64,000 bases of DNA, taken from the IMG/VR virus record IMGVR_UViG_3300047316_000072, positions 1 through 64,000 of that record. One strand, 5' to 3'. Position 1 is the stretch's first letter; every line of letters begins with the position of its first letter. The notes beneath the pieces were generated by a model. It was not told the origin of the DNA. It made no database searches and saw only the letters and a list, made by a program, of their open reading frames with translations. Source of the DNA: a virus. Below are positions 22,327 to 29,113 of the stretch, piece after piece. The position numbers and the translations under genes were made by a program.

Positions 22327-23529
22327 ATGGACGACGTCCAGGACTTCCAGGAAACCTTCTCTGAGCCAGTTAAGGGACTAAGCTTCCCTGATAGAGTGGC
22401 CATTGTGCGGACTAGCGACCGCATGACCTTCAGGCGTTGCAGACGTAAGTTCAACTGGTGGTATGTCCATCGTAACAACCTGACTAAGAAAGAGACGCCA
22501 GGGTACTTCTGGTTTGGAACGGGCTTCCACTTTGCCTTGGAAGATTATCATGGCTACCGTCGGTTCCCATCCCCGAGCGATGCCTTCATGGCTTTCACAG
22601 ACGCTTGCAGACGTACTCCAGGATTCCCAATTCCACAGGACTACGATGAGCTAGTCGAGCTGGGCCAGGGAATGATGGCGTATTACGAGGAGTGGCTAGA
22701 AACTAGGGACCCCCTAGTCACATTGGAGATTGACGGTGTCCCTCAGGTGGAGGTTAACTTCCAGATCCCAATTCCTATTGATCCTGACCTGCTACGTAGT
22801 TGGGGTTACGACCGTGCTGTATACGTTGGTACGATTGATCGGGTGGTTATTGATGACCTTGGACAACTATGGCCAGGGGATTACAAGACCGCCAAAATAA
22901 TCCAAACGTCACACATTGATACTGACCCACAGATCTCAGCCTACTGCTGGGCTATGAGACACATTTACAACATGCCTGTCGGCGGCTTCTTCTACATGCA
23001 GTTCAAGAAGACCGTACCACATGAGCCAGCCTTCCTAAAGTCCACATCCTCCTTCAGTGTGGCCAAGAATCAGAATACTACGTACGCCTTATACCGTAAG
23101 GCTCTACAGAACGCATACGGCGATGTCAATCGAGCGCCGACGCCTAACATCCAGTACCTCAATTACCTGCAAAGTCAGGAGACTGAAAAGGCCGACTCGC
23201 TGATCCGCTTTGACACGATCGAACGGAACCAGAACCAAATAGAAAGTGAGGGCCTAAAGATCCTCCAGGAGACACTGGAGATGCTGAATCCGGACCTGCC
23301 GCTATACCCGAATCCTACCAGGGACTGCTCCTGGGATTGCGGGTTCCGTGAAGCTTGCATAGGCATGGATAGCGGCCTTGACTGGGAACATGAGCTTGAG
23401 CTCACCACAGTAGACAGAGAAGAGGAAGTCACGTCATGGCGTCAGAGAGTACGTTACCCGGAGACGGCGCACCACCTGCCGCGTCTTCGACAGATCAGGC
23501 CAAAGCGCAGAATCCAATTCCGGCCTTGA
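22327..23529 (+). CDS. Cas4/RecB-like PD-(D/E)XK exonuclease
   Basis: The protein begins with a RecB-type signature MTFRRCRRKFNWWYVH, followed by FWFGTGFHFALEDYH, GTIDRVVIDDLGQLWPGDYKTAK (D..., then DxK of the nuclease core) and QISAYCWAMRH. C-terminal cysteines (CSWDCGFREAC) resemble the Cas4-type Fe-S site, though the first cysteine is C39 only by position. It likely degrades double-stranded ends for recombination. The last 94 bases overlap the next gene in another frame. Confidence 0.7.
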   Translation: MDDVQDFQETFSEPVKGLSFPDRVAIVRTSDRMTFRRCRRKFNWWYVHRNNLTKKETPGYFWFGTGFHFALEDYHGYRRFPSPSDAFMAFTDACRRTPGFPIPQDYDELVELGQGMMAYYEEWLETRDPLVTLEIDGVPQVEVNFQIPIPIDPDLLRSWGYDRAVYVGTIDRVVIDDLGQLWPGDYKTAKIIQTSHIDTDPQISAYCWAMRHIYNMPVGGFFYMQFKKTVPHEPAFLKSTSSFSVAKNQNTTYALYRKALQNAYGDVNRAPTPNIQYLNYLQSQETEKADSLIRFDTIERNQNQIESEGLKILQETLEMLNPDLPLYPNPTRDCSWDCGFREACIGMDSGLDWEHELELTTVDREEEVTSWRQRVRYPETAHHLPRLRQIRPKRRIQFRP

Positions 23530-24566
23530 TGCCCGGAGCGAACATCAAAGCTGCAGGAGGCCAACCTGTGTCCACTAGCGCTCCAGCAAGTAGCGGACAA
23601 GTCAACAGACCTACTAATGTTTCTGGTACTGCTACTGGTACTAATACTCCTACTACGGCAACAATAACACAACCAGCAGGGACTCCACAACGCCCAGCAT
23701 TCATCATCCCCACCAGGCGGCCACTACTGCCGTACATCAAGGGGTTGTTCTACGGTGAGTATGGTGCGGGGAAGACTTACCTCTGTGGCACATCAGTCTC
23801 AGTACCCGAGATGAATGACGTGCTGATGATCAGCGCTGAAGGAGGTGATCTGACTCTACACGATCCAGAAGGGATCCACGACTTCACGAAGATTGACGTT
23901 GTGAAGGCTACGGACTACAAGACAGTTGCTCGCATCTACGATTACCTGAAGGCTCATTGTGCTATAAGGGACGACGCAAGCGACGAAGCCCAGCTGCGCT
24001 TGAAGCGGCTGCAGAAGATCGTCATGCCTGATATGGAGGACTCGGACAAAGTACGACACTACAGAACGGTGATCATCGACTCTCTGACAGAGACAGAGAT
24101 CTACTGCATGAACCAACTGACAGGAGTAACCAACGACACTCGGATGGACGAGGAGGTAACGCCAGCTGAGTGGGCTCAGTATCGTCAACAGCACGTGATG
24201 ATCCAGAGGATGATCCGTAACTTCCGTGATCTGCCAATGCACATCTTGTTCACGGCGGCGCGCGGGTATGTACAAGACGAACTGAAGCGCCAGCTGTTCA
24301 GTCCCATGATGACGGGAAAGCTTAGCTCCCAGATACAAGGCTTCATGGATGTGGTAGGCTACCTTGTTCTAGGGACAGCAGAAACGGACGACGCGCCTGC
24401 GCCGCGGAGACTGTACGTCCGTCCCTCCACTCGCTACGCAGCGAAGTGTAGGTTAACACCGTTCCGCGGTAACTACTTTGACAACCCTACCATGCTCGAT
24501 ATCCTAACCAAGACGGGGCTGTTGAAGCAACCAACTACCTCAGCAGTGAGAGTTGCTGCTGAGTAA
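23436..24566 (+). CDS. Sak4/RecA-like P-loop recombinase
   Basis: After about 90 disordered, Pro/Thr/Ala-rich residues comes a RecA-fold ATPase: GLFYGEYGAGKTYLCGT (Walker A), DVLMISAEGGDL, TVIIDSLTETEI (Walker B) and HILFTAARGY. Phage nucleotide-binding proteins of this type (AAA_24, Sak4) anneal or pair single-stranded DNA, often next to a Cas4-like nuclease and an ssDNA-binding protein, exactly as found here. The ATG lies in the tail of the nuclease gene, with GAGGAAGTCACGTC upstream. Confidence 0.7.
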   Translation: MASESTLPGDGAPPAASSTDQAKAQNPIPALMPGANIKAAGGQPVSTSAPASSGQVNRPTNVSGTATGTNTPTTATITQPAGTPQRPAFIIPTRRPLLPYIKGLFYGEYGAGKTYLCGTSVSVPEMNDVLMISAEGGDLTLHDPEGIHDFTKIDVVKATDYKTVARIYDYLKAHCAIRDDASDEAQLRLKRLQKIVMPDMEDSDKVRHYRTVIIDSLTETEIYCMNQLTGVTNDTRMDEEVTPAEWAQYRQQHVMIQRMIRNFRDLPMHILFTAARGYVQDELKRQLFSPMMTGKLSSQIQGFMDVVGYLVLGTAETDDAPAPRRLYVRPSTRYAAKCRLTPFRGNYFDNPTMLDILTKTGLLKQPTTSAVRVAAE

Positions 24567-24618
24567 CTGTAACCTCTAAGGCTAGGCCTGAACGGCGCTA
24601 GCAAAGGAGCAACATACC

Positions 24619-25122
24619 ATGAGTGGTACTGGTACGTTTGAAGAAGACAGCTTTGGAATGGGGACGGAGGCGACTGGCGACACCCTGTATGTGAGTCTGG
24701 GTGAAGTCGACGACTCCGGCTTCAAGCCGGTGCCCAGGGGGCTGTACGACGTTGCGTTGGCACAGCTGGACTTTGGATTCAGCCAGCGGTCCAACAACCC
24801 CATGTGGACGTGGATCTGGGAGGTGGAAGACGGAGAGCACTCCGGCAGGAAGTTCTTCTACCACACGGTGTTCAACGAGGGCGGGTTCCCAAGGGTCAAG
24901 CGGACCCTTGCGCGGATCAAGACGGACGATGGGTACGAGGCAGAGCTCCTTGCTGCCCCGCGCTTCTCGCCCGAGCAGGTAGCCAACGAAGGAAGGCTGC
25001 TTGGTGCCCGTGCACGGATCCGCGTTGACATCCGCAAGTACGAGGGCCAGAACAGGAACAACGTGAGGGACATCCTGCCTCCTGGCGGTGGCTCAGAAGC
25101 TCCTGGCTTCTCCGGCGTCTAA
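24619..25122 (+). CDS. DUF669-like ssDNA-binding protein candidate, 167 aa
   Basis: The N-terminus is acidic; the core has GLYDVALAQLDFGF and WTWIWEVEDGEHSGRKFFY, the usual pattern of DUF669-like phage proteins placed beside Sak-type recombinases. The C-terminus contains IRVDIRKYEGQNRNNVRDIL. It probably binds single-stranded DNA for the recombinase upstream, by family analogy. AAAGGAGCAACATACC precedes the ATG. A terminator follows. Confidence 0.6.
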   Translation: MSGTGTFEEDSFGMGTEATGDTLYVSLGEVDDSGFKPVPRGLYDVALAQLDFGFSQRSNNPMWTWIWEVEDGEHSGRKFFYHTVFNEGGFPRVKRTLARIKTDDGYEAELLAAPRFSPEQVANEGRLLGARARIRVDIRKYEGQNRNNVRDILPPGGGSEAPGFSGV

Positions 25123-25137
25123 GGCTAACCTACAACT

Positions 25138-25168
25138 GGAGCCGTCGAAAGGCGGCTCCTTTCTTTTT
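25138..25168 (+). terminator. Rho-independent terminator before the preQ0 genes
   Basis: GGAGCCGTC (25138-25146) and GGCGGCTCC (25151-25159) form a 9-bp stem with a GAAA tetraloop, followed by TTTCTTTTT. It separates the recombination genes from queC. No family promoter was found between it and queC, so the modification operon would need readthrough or an unrecognised promoter. Confidence 0.85.
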
Positions 25169-25185
25169 ACCTGGAGGAAGACAAA

Positions 25186-25890
25186 ATGATGACGGCAACG
25201 CACCGTGCATATGTTCTCCACAGCGGCGGGCTCGATAGCTCTACTGCTCTTGTGAAAGCATTCCAGGACAGCGGCTTGGAAGAAGAGGTCATCTCCGTCA
25301 GTATCAACTACGGACAACGTCACCTGAAGGAGACGGACTACGCCAAGCGGCTCTGTGATCACTACAGCATTGAGCACATCATCGCAGACATTGTTGCACC
25401 ACCAAAAAGCATGCTGACTGACATACATGCAACAGTCCCTCACATGTCATACTCCGATATGTCCCAAGGTATATCTCCTACCTACGTTCCGTTCAGGAAC
25501 GGACAACTTCTCAGTCGGATCACTAGTATAGCCCAAGCATGGATTATGAAGGGCGACCTTGATGAACGAACTGCCACAGTCTGGTTTGGAGCGCATGCTG
25601 AAGATGCCCATAATTGGGCATATCCCGATTGTACTCCAGAGTTTATCGGGGCTATGGCTAACGCTATTTACATTGGCACTTATCACAAAGTACGCCTGGT
25701 AGCTCCATTCGTCCACAGCACTAAGAGCCAAATCATAACTGAAGGCTACGATCTTAAAGTACCTTACGACATGACGTGGAGCTGTTACAAAGGGGAAGAG
25801 AAGCATTGCGGCGAGTGCCCCACCTGTATCGCTCGTAAGGAGGCGTTCATCAAAGCCGACGTCTACGACCCGACGGAGTACGCAGCATGA
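25186..25890 (+). CDS. queC: 7-cyano-7-deazaguanine (preQ0) synthase QueC
   Basis: The 234-residue enzyme makes preQ0 from 7-carboxy-7-deazaguanine with ATP and ammonia. The ATP-pyrophosphatase loop SGGLDSS lies at residues 13-19. The zinc site is complete: C200, C208, C211 and C214 (CYKGEEKHCGECPTC). Length is normal for the family. GGAGGAAGACAAA precedes the ATG. It opens the preQ0 cluster after a terminator and its stop overlaps the start of a small hypothetical gene. Confidence 0.9.
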   Translation: MMTATHRAYVLHSGGLDSSTALVKAFQDSGLEEEVISVSINYGQRHLKETDYAKRLCDHYSIEHIIADIVAPPKSMLTDIHATVPHMSYSDMSQGISPTYVPFRNGQLLSRITSIAQAWIMKGDLDERTATVWFGAHAEDAHNWAYPDCTPEFIGAMANAIYIGTYHKVRLVAPFVHSTKSQIITEGYDLKVPYDMTWSCYKGEEKHCGECPTCIARKEAFIKADVYDPTEYAA

Positions 25891-26087
25891 CACCAGAGCA
25901 AGAACCACTTCTGCAGTTCTTTGAGTTCGACCATCTGAGAGAAGACCTGAAAGCCGTCTCCATGCAGTTCGGCCAAGTAGCCCACTGGATGGTTAACGTG
26001 CTGCCCAGAAATCCTGAACGTACAGCGGGGCTCAGAAAGCTCCTGGAGGCGAAGGACTGTGCAGTGAGGGCAAAGATCTACAAGTAA
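25887..26087 (+). CDS. Small hypothetical protein in preQ0 cluster, 66 aa
   Basis: The ATG lies inside the end of queC. The product is helical (QFFEFDHLREDLKAVSMQFG, EARDCAVRAK-like end) with no cysteine motif. Its position between queC and queD suggests a linked job, but it may be a passenger. No family is recognised. Confidence 0.6.
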   Translation: MTPEQEPLLQFFEFDHLREDLKAVSMQFGQVAHWMVNVLPRNPERTAGLRKLLEAKDCAVRAKIYK

Positions 26088-26098
26088 CAGGGGGCAAC

Positions 26099-26641
26099 AT
26101 GTTCAGCATCCGTCGGACGATAGAGATCGACATGGGTCATCGTGTATCCACGCATGGCTCCAAGTGTTGGAACCTGCACGGTCACAGATACGTGATTGAG
26201 GCAGAGGTCAGATCGGACGAACTGAAAAAGAGCGGGCACGAAAGCGGCATGGTGATGGACTTCGGGTTCCTGAAGTCCTTCATGATGAACCAGATCCATG
26301 ACTTCTGTGATCACGGGCTCTGCCTCTACGCAGAAGACCCCATACTGTCGGCCTTTGTGACGGCAGCTAACCTGTACACTGCTCAGCACATCTGCCGAGA
26401 AGAGGGGTTTAACTTCATCCCTGAAGTTAAAGACCGCAACCAAATGAAGATACTCATCGTCCCCTTCATCCCAACTGCAGAGCACCTTGCTGAGTTCTGG
26501 TTCCACAGACTCGCCAAGCCCATCAAGCAACAGCACCCTAACGTCACCCTAACAAAACTGTATGTTTGGGAGACGCCAAATAGCGTGGCCATTTTCCCTA
26601 CCCCGAGCAACAACACTGGTGTCGGAGGTACCGATGCCTGA
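26099..26641 (+). CDS. queD: 6-carboxytetrahydropterin synthase QueD
   Basis: QueD turns dihydroneopterin triphosphate (from FolE) into 6-carboxytetrahydropterin. The zinc ligands H14 (DMGHRV), H27 and H29 (LHGH) and the nucleophile C23 are present, as are MVMDFGFLKS, FCDHGLCL and PTAEHL. At 180 residues it is somewhat longer than the usual 120-150. CAGGGGGCAAC precedes the ATG. The stop overlaps the queE start by eight bases. Confidence 0.9.
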   Translation: MFSIRRTIEIDMGHRVSTHGSKCWNLHGHRYVIEAEVRSDELKKSGHESGMVMDFGFLKSFMMNQIHDFCDHGLCLYAEDPILSAFVTAANLYTAQHICREEGFNFIPEVKDRNQMKILIVPFIPTAEHLAEFWFHRLAKPIKQQHPNVTLTKLYVWETPNSVAIFPTPSNNTGVGGTDA

Positions 26642-27359
26642 GAAGTTCCTCGTGTCCGAGATATTCGGACCCACGATCCAAGGCGAGGGCGCTCTCATTG
26701 GACAGACGAGTCACTTCATACGCTTCGCCGGGTGCTCTTACAGATGCTCTTGGTGCGACTCAATGCATGCTGTGGATCCGGACCTCATACACAACAACTC
26801 CCAACGGCTGGACGAGGACGAGATACTAAACACACTCAGCAACTTACCAAACAGTGCTTATGCCAAATGGGTGACCCTCAGTGGAGGCGATCCTCTCCAC
26901 TGGGAGCTCTACGAGCTGGTCAAAAGGCTCCAAGCCGACGACTTCATGGTGACTGTTGAAACACAGGGAGCGTTCTGGAAAGGCTGGCTACACAGCTGTG
27001 ACAGAGTCACGTGTTCACCAAAGCCTCCAAGCTCGGGCATGTCATCCCAAATATCCTACCCTACACTAGACTGGTACTTGACATTGAGAGACAAGCTCAA
27101 CTTCAAGGTCGTGATCTTCACAGAGGATGATCTTGACTTTGCTGAGCACATTCATCGCAAGTACCCCATGGTACGGCTGTTCCTCTCTGCAGGGACTCCT
27201 GTGATGCCGAGCGGCACCTCTCCGTTCCTCATGACCCACGAAGTCATGAAGAGCTACACGTGGCTTGTTGATGAAACGCTGAAACGTCCCGAGCTTGTCA
27301 ACGCAACCACATTGCCACAGCTGCATGCTATGCTCTGGGGGAATCAGAAAGGGAAGTAA
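26634..27359 (+). CDS. queE: 7-carboxy-7-deazaguanine synthase QueE
   Basis: QueE is a radical-SAM enzyme that contracts carboxytetrahydropterin to 7-carboxy-7-deazaguanine. C34, C38 and C41 form the CxxxCxxC cluster site (CSYRCSWC), preceded by GPTIQGEG and followed by SGGDPL. The ATG at 26634 is chosen (CGGAGGTACCG upstream); an in-frame ATG at 26562 lies inside queD. About 241 residues, a usual size. Confidence 0.9.
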   Translation: MPEKFLVSEIFGPTIQGEGALIGQTSHFIRFAGCSYRCSWCDSMHAVDPDLIHNNSQRLDEDEILNTLSNLPNSAYAKWVTLSGGDPLHWELYELVKRLQADDFMVTVETQGAFWKGWLHSCDRVTCSPKPPSSGMSSQISYPTLDWYLTLRDKLNFKVVIFTEDDLDFAEHIHRKYPMVRLFLSAGTPVMPSGTSPFLMTHEVMKSYTWLVDETLKRPELVNATTLPQLHAMLWGNQKGK

Positions 27360-27369
27360 GGTGACCACT

Positions 27370-27990
27370 ATGGATGACGTAAACATCACATTCACAACCC
27401 ATCCGGGACCGGGAGTTCCTCGACACGGAGCCGAAGAGGACATTAGGTCACTGCTGAAGTTTGTCTACGGAGACAACCTCTCACCGGAGGCTTATGAGAA
27501 GACTCCAAGAAGAGTACTCAGGTATCTGCAGGAGTTCAATCAGCCATTCTCAGCCTCAGAAATACTGGGCGAGATGTTTGAGGGTCCATCAGCCGAAGGT
27601 ATCCACGGCCTTGTGGTGCAATCCAATATCCCCTTCAGGATGATGTGTGAGCACCATCTATTGCCTGCGACAGGGTCGGCCTTCTTAGGGTACATCCCCG
27701 ATGGTAAGGTGGTAGGGCTCTCCAAGCTCGCCCGTCTTGTTGATGCTGTCAGTACCTCCAAACCCTCAATGCAAGAGCGCATATGCGAGACTATCGCGGA
27801 TACTCTGAACGTGCATACCAAAGCCAAGGGCGTCATCTGCGTGATCGACTCGATGCACACCTGCATGGCGTGCCGAGGTATCAACACACCAGAAGTAGTT
27901 TCCACTACTTCCTGCGTACGCGGGGTATTCAGGGATGTCCCAGCTGCCCGGTCGGAGTTCTTCAGCATCATCAACCGCAACAGGAGGTAA
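27370..27990 (+). CDS. folE: GTP cyclohydrolase I
   Basis: FolE converts GTP to dihydroneopterin triphosphate, the entry step of preQ0 synthesis. The zinc-site motif CEHHLLP lies at residues 93-99, with SKLARLV, QERICETIADTL and CMACRGI (third zinc ligand) in order and CVRGVF near the end. The ATG at 27370 is preferred; GTG at 27361 is possible and neither has a textbook ribosome binding site. With this gene the phage encodes the full route from GTP to preQ0. Confidence 0.9.
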   Translation: MDDVNITFTTHPGPGVPRHGAEEDIRSLLKFVYGDNLSPEAYEKTPRRVLRYLQEFNQPFSASEILGEMFEGPSAEGIHGLVVQSNIPFRMMCEHHLLPATGSAFLGYIPDGKVVGLSKLARLVDAVSTSKPSMQERICETIADTLNVHTKAKGVICVIDSMHTCMACRGINTPEVVSTTSCVRGVFRDVPAARSEFFSIINRNRR

Positions 27991-27999
27991 ACAACCCCA

Positions 28000-28182
28000 A
28001 TGAAGAGCGATCTGGTTGACATTAGCGGTGAGCTAGTAGTACCGTATGAGACCAAACTAGCCTACCACTTCTACGACGGTGCCAGAGAGGTCTGGTTGCC
28101 TAAGAGTCAGTGCGAGTGGGACGAGAACTCAAAGGAAATGACGATGCCCATGTGGCTCGCCAAAGAAAAGGAACTGATCTAG
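28000..28182 (+). CDS. Small hypothetical protein, 60 aa
   Basis: AGGAGGTAAACAACCCC precedes the ATG. The product is a short beta protein (SGELVVPYETKLAYHFYDGA, VWLPKSQCEWDE) with acidic and aromatic content. It ends two bases before the DpdA-like gene. Function unknown. Confidence 0.6.
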   Translation: MKSDLVDISGELVVPYETKLAYHFYDGAREVWLPKSQCEWDENSKEMTMPMWLAKEKELI

Positions 28183-28184
28183 TC

Positions 28185-29015
28185 ATGGCCCAGTTTGCTC
28201 CTGTAGCCCCACCACAAGTCCTACGGTCGCTCCGCGAGTTAGGTGAACAAGTTGTTGGACGGTATCATCTTCTGCTTGCTCATGACGTCGTTGATAAGCC
28301 TCATGAATATAAGGATCTCCTACCCCGAGGTGCCTTTGTTATTATGGACAACTCTATCATTGAGCTTGGCCACCCTGTTGATGCTCGTACAATGCGTCGC
28401 GCACTTGAGATCGTTCCTTCCAACGTCGTTGTACTCCCAGATGTGATCCGTGAGTTTGACTACACGTTGGAGCTGAGCTTTACCGCTGCTGAGCAATACA
28501 GAGAGTTCATTGACTTCCACAAGACCACATACATGGCTGTACCACAGGGCACCACAATGGACGAGCTCATGAAGAGTGCGTGGGAGCTACGACACATCGA
28601 AGGCGTAGGCTGTTGGGGGATCCCTAGACACATCGTAGAGCTGCTGGGGTCGCGCATCGAATTCACGAGGTGGATCTGGGATACCCTTGATATGCACTTG
28701 GCGTATCGGAAGCACGGACCGTTTATCCATCTACTGGGGTTCAGCGACGATATGGAGGATGATCTGGAGTGCTGCCATCTGCCCGGGGTGTTAGGGATTG
28801 ACTCAGCGGTCCCAATCCGTATGGGACAGCACCGTCAACAGATCAGCAAAGTACAGAAGACTCATGTACCACGGCTTGATTGGTGGGCCGGCGCCACATC
28901 CCACATCCATCCTGAGACTCTGGCCAACTTGATGTTAGTGCGGAATTGGACACAGTTCTCACCAGTACAAACATCTCGGAAGGATGCTGCCCTCCAGATT
29001 CCACATGCTTCTTAG
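28185..29015 (+). CDS. dpdA: DpdA-like DNA 7-deazaguanine transglycosylase
   Basis: This 276-residue protein belongs to the queuine tRNA-ribosyltransferase superfamily and is expected to swap guanine for a 7-deazaguanine in DNA. Recognisable parts are VIMDNSIIELG (D55), VVVLPDVIRE (D86), a GIPRH loop and LGIDSAVP (D206), the expected acid of the nucleophile. No C-terminal tRNA-binding PUA-type domain is seen, as in phage DpdA. The ATG at 28185 follows the previous stop by two bases; an earlier ATG at 28110 lies inside the preceding gene. It sits directly after the preQ0 genes. Confidence 0.8.
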   Translation: MAQFAPVAPPQVLRSLRELGEQVVGRYHLLLAHDVVDKPHEYKDLLPRGAFVIMDNSIIELGHPVDARTMRRALEIVPSNVVVLPDVIREFDYTLELSFTAAEQYREFIDFHKTTYMAVPQGTTMDELMKSAWELRHIEGVGCWGIPRHIVELLGSRIEFTRWIWDTLDMHLAYRKHGPFIHLLGFSDDMEDDLECCHLPGVLGIDSAVPIRMGQHRQQISKVQKTHVPRLDWWAGATSHIHPETLANLMLVRNWTQFSPVQTSRKDAALQIPHAS

Positions 29016-29050
29016 GCTCCCGTAACATGAAACCCTCTTTTACGGGGGCT
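29014..29050 (+). terminator. Hairpin terminator after dpdA
   Basis: AGGCTCCCGTAA (29014-29025) pairs with TTACGGGGGCT (29040-29050) with one bulged base and a GT wobble. It separates the modification operon from the polymerase gene. No T run follows the stem; a TTTT lies at its 3' base. Confidence 0.55.
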
Positions 29051-29113
29051 GAAAGACAGGTGGGGACCACTCAGGAGAGCTAGATCTTTACGTCATTTTC
29101 TTCCGGAGGAAAC

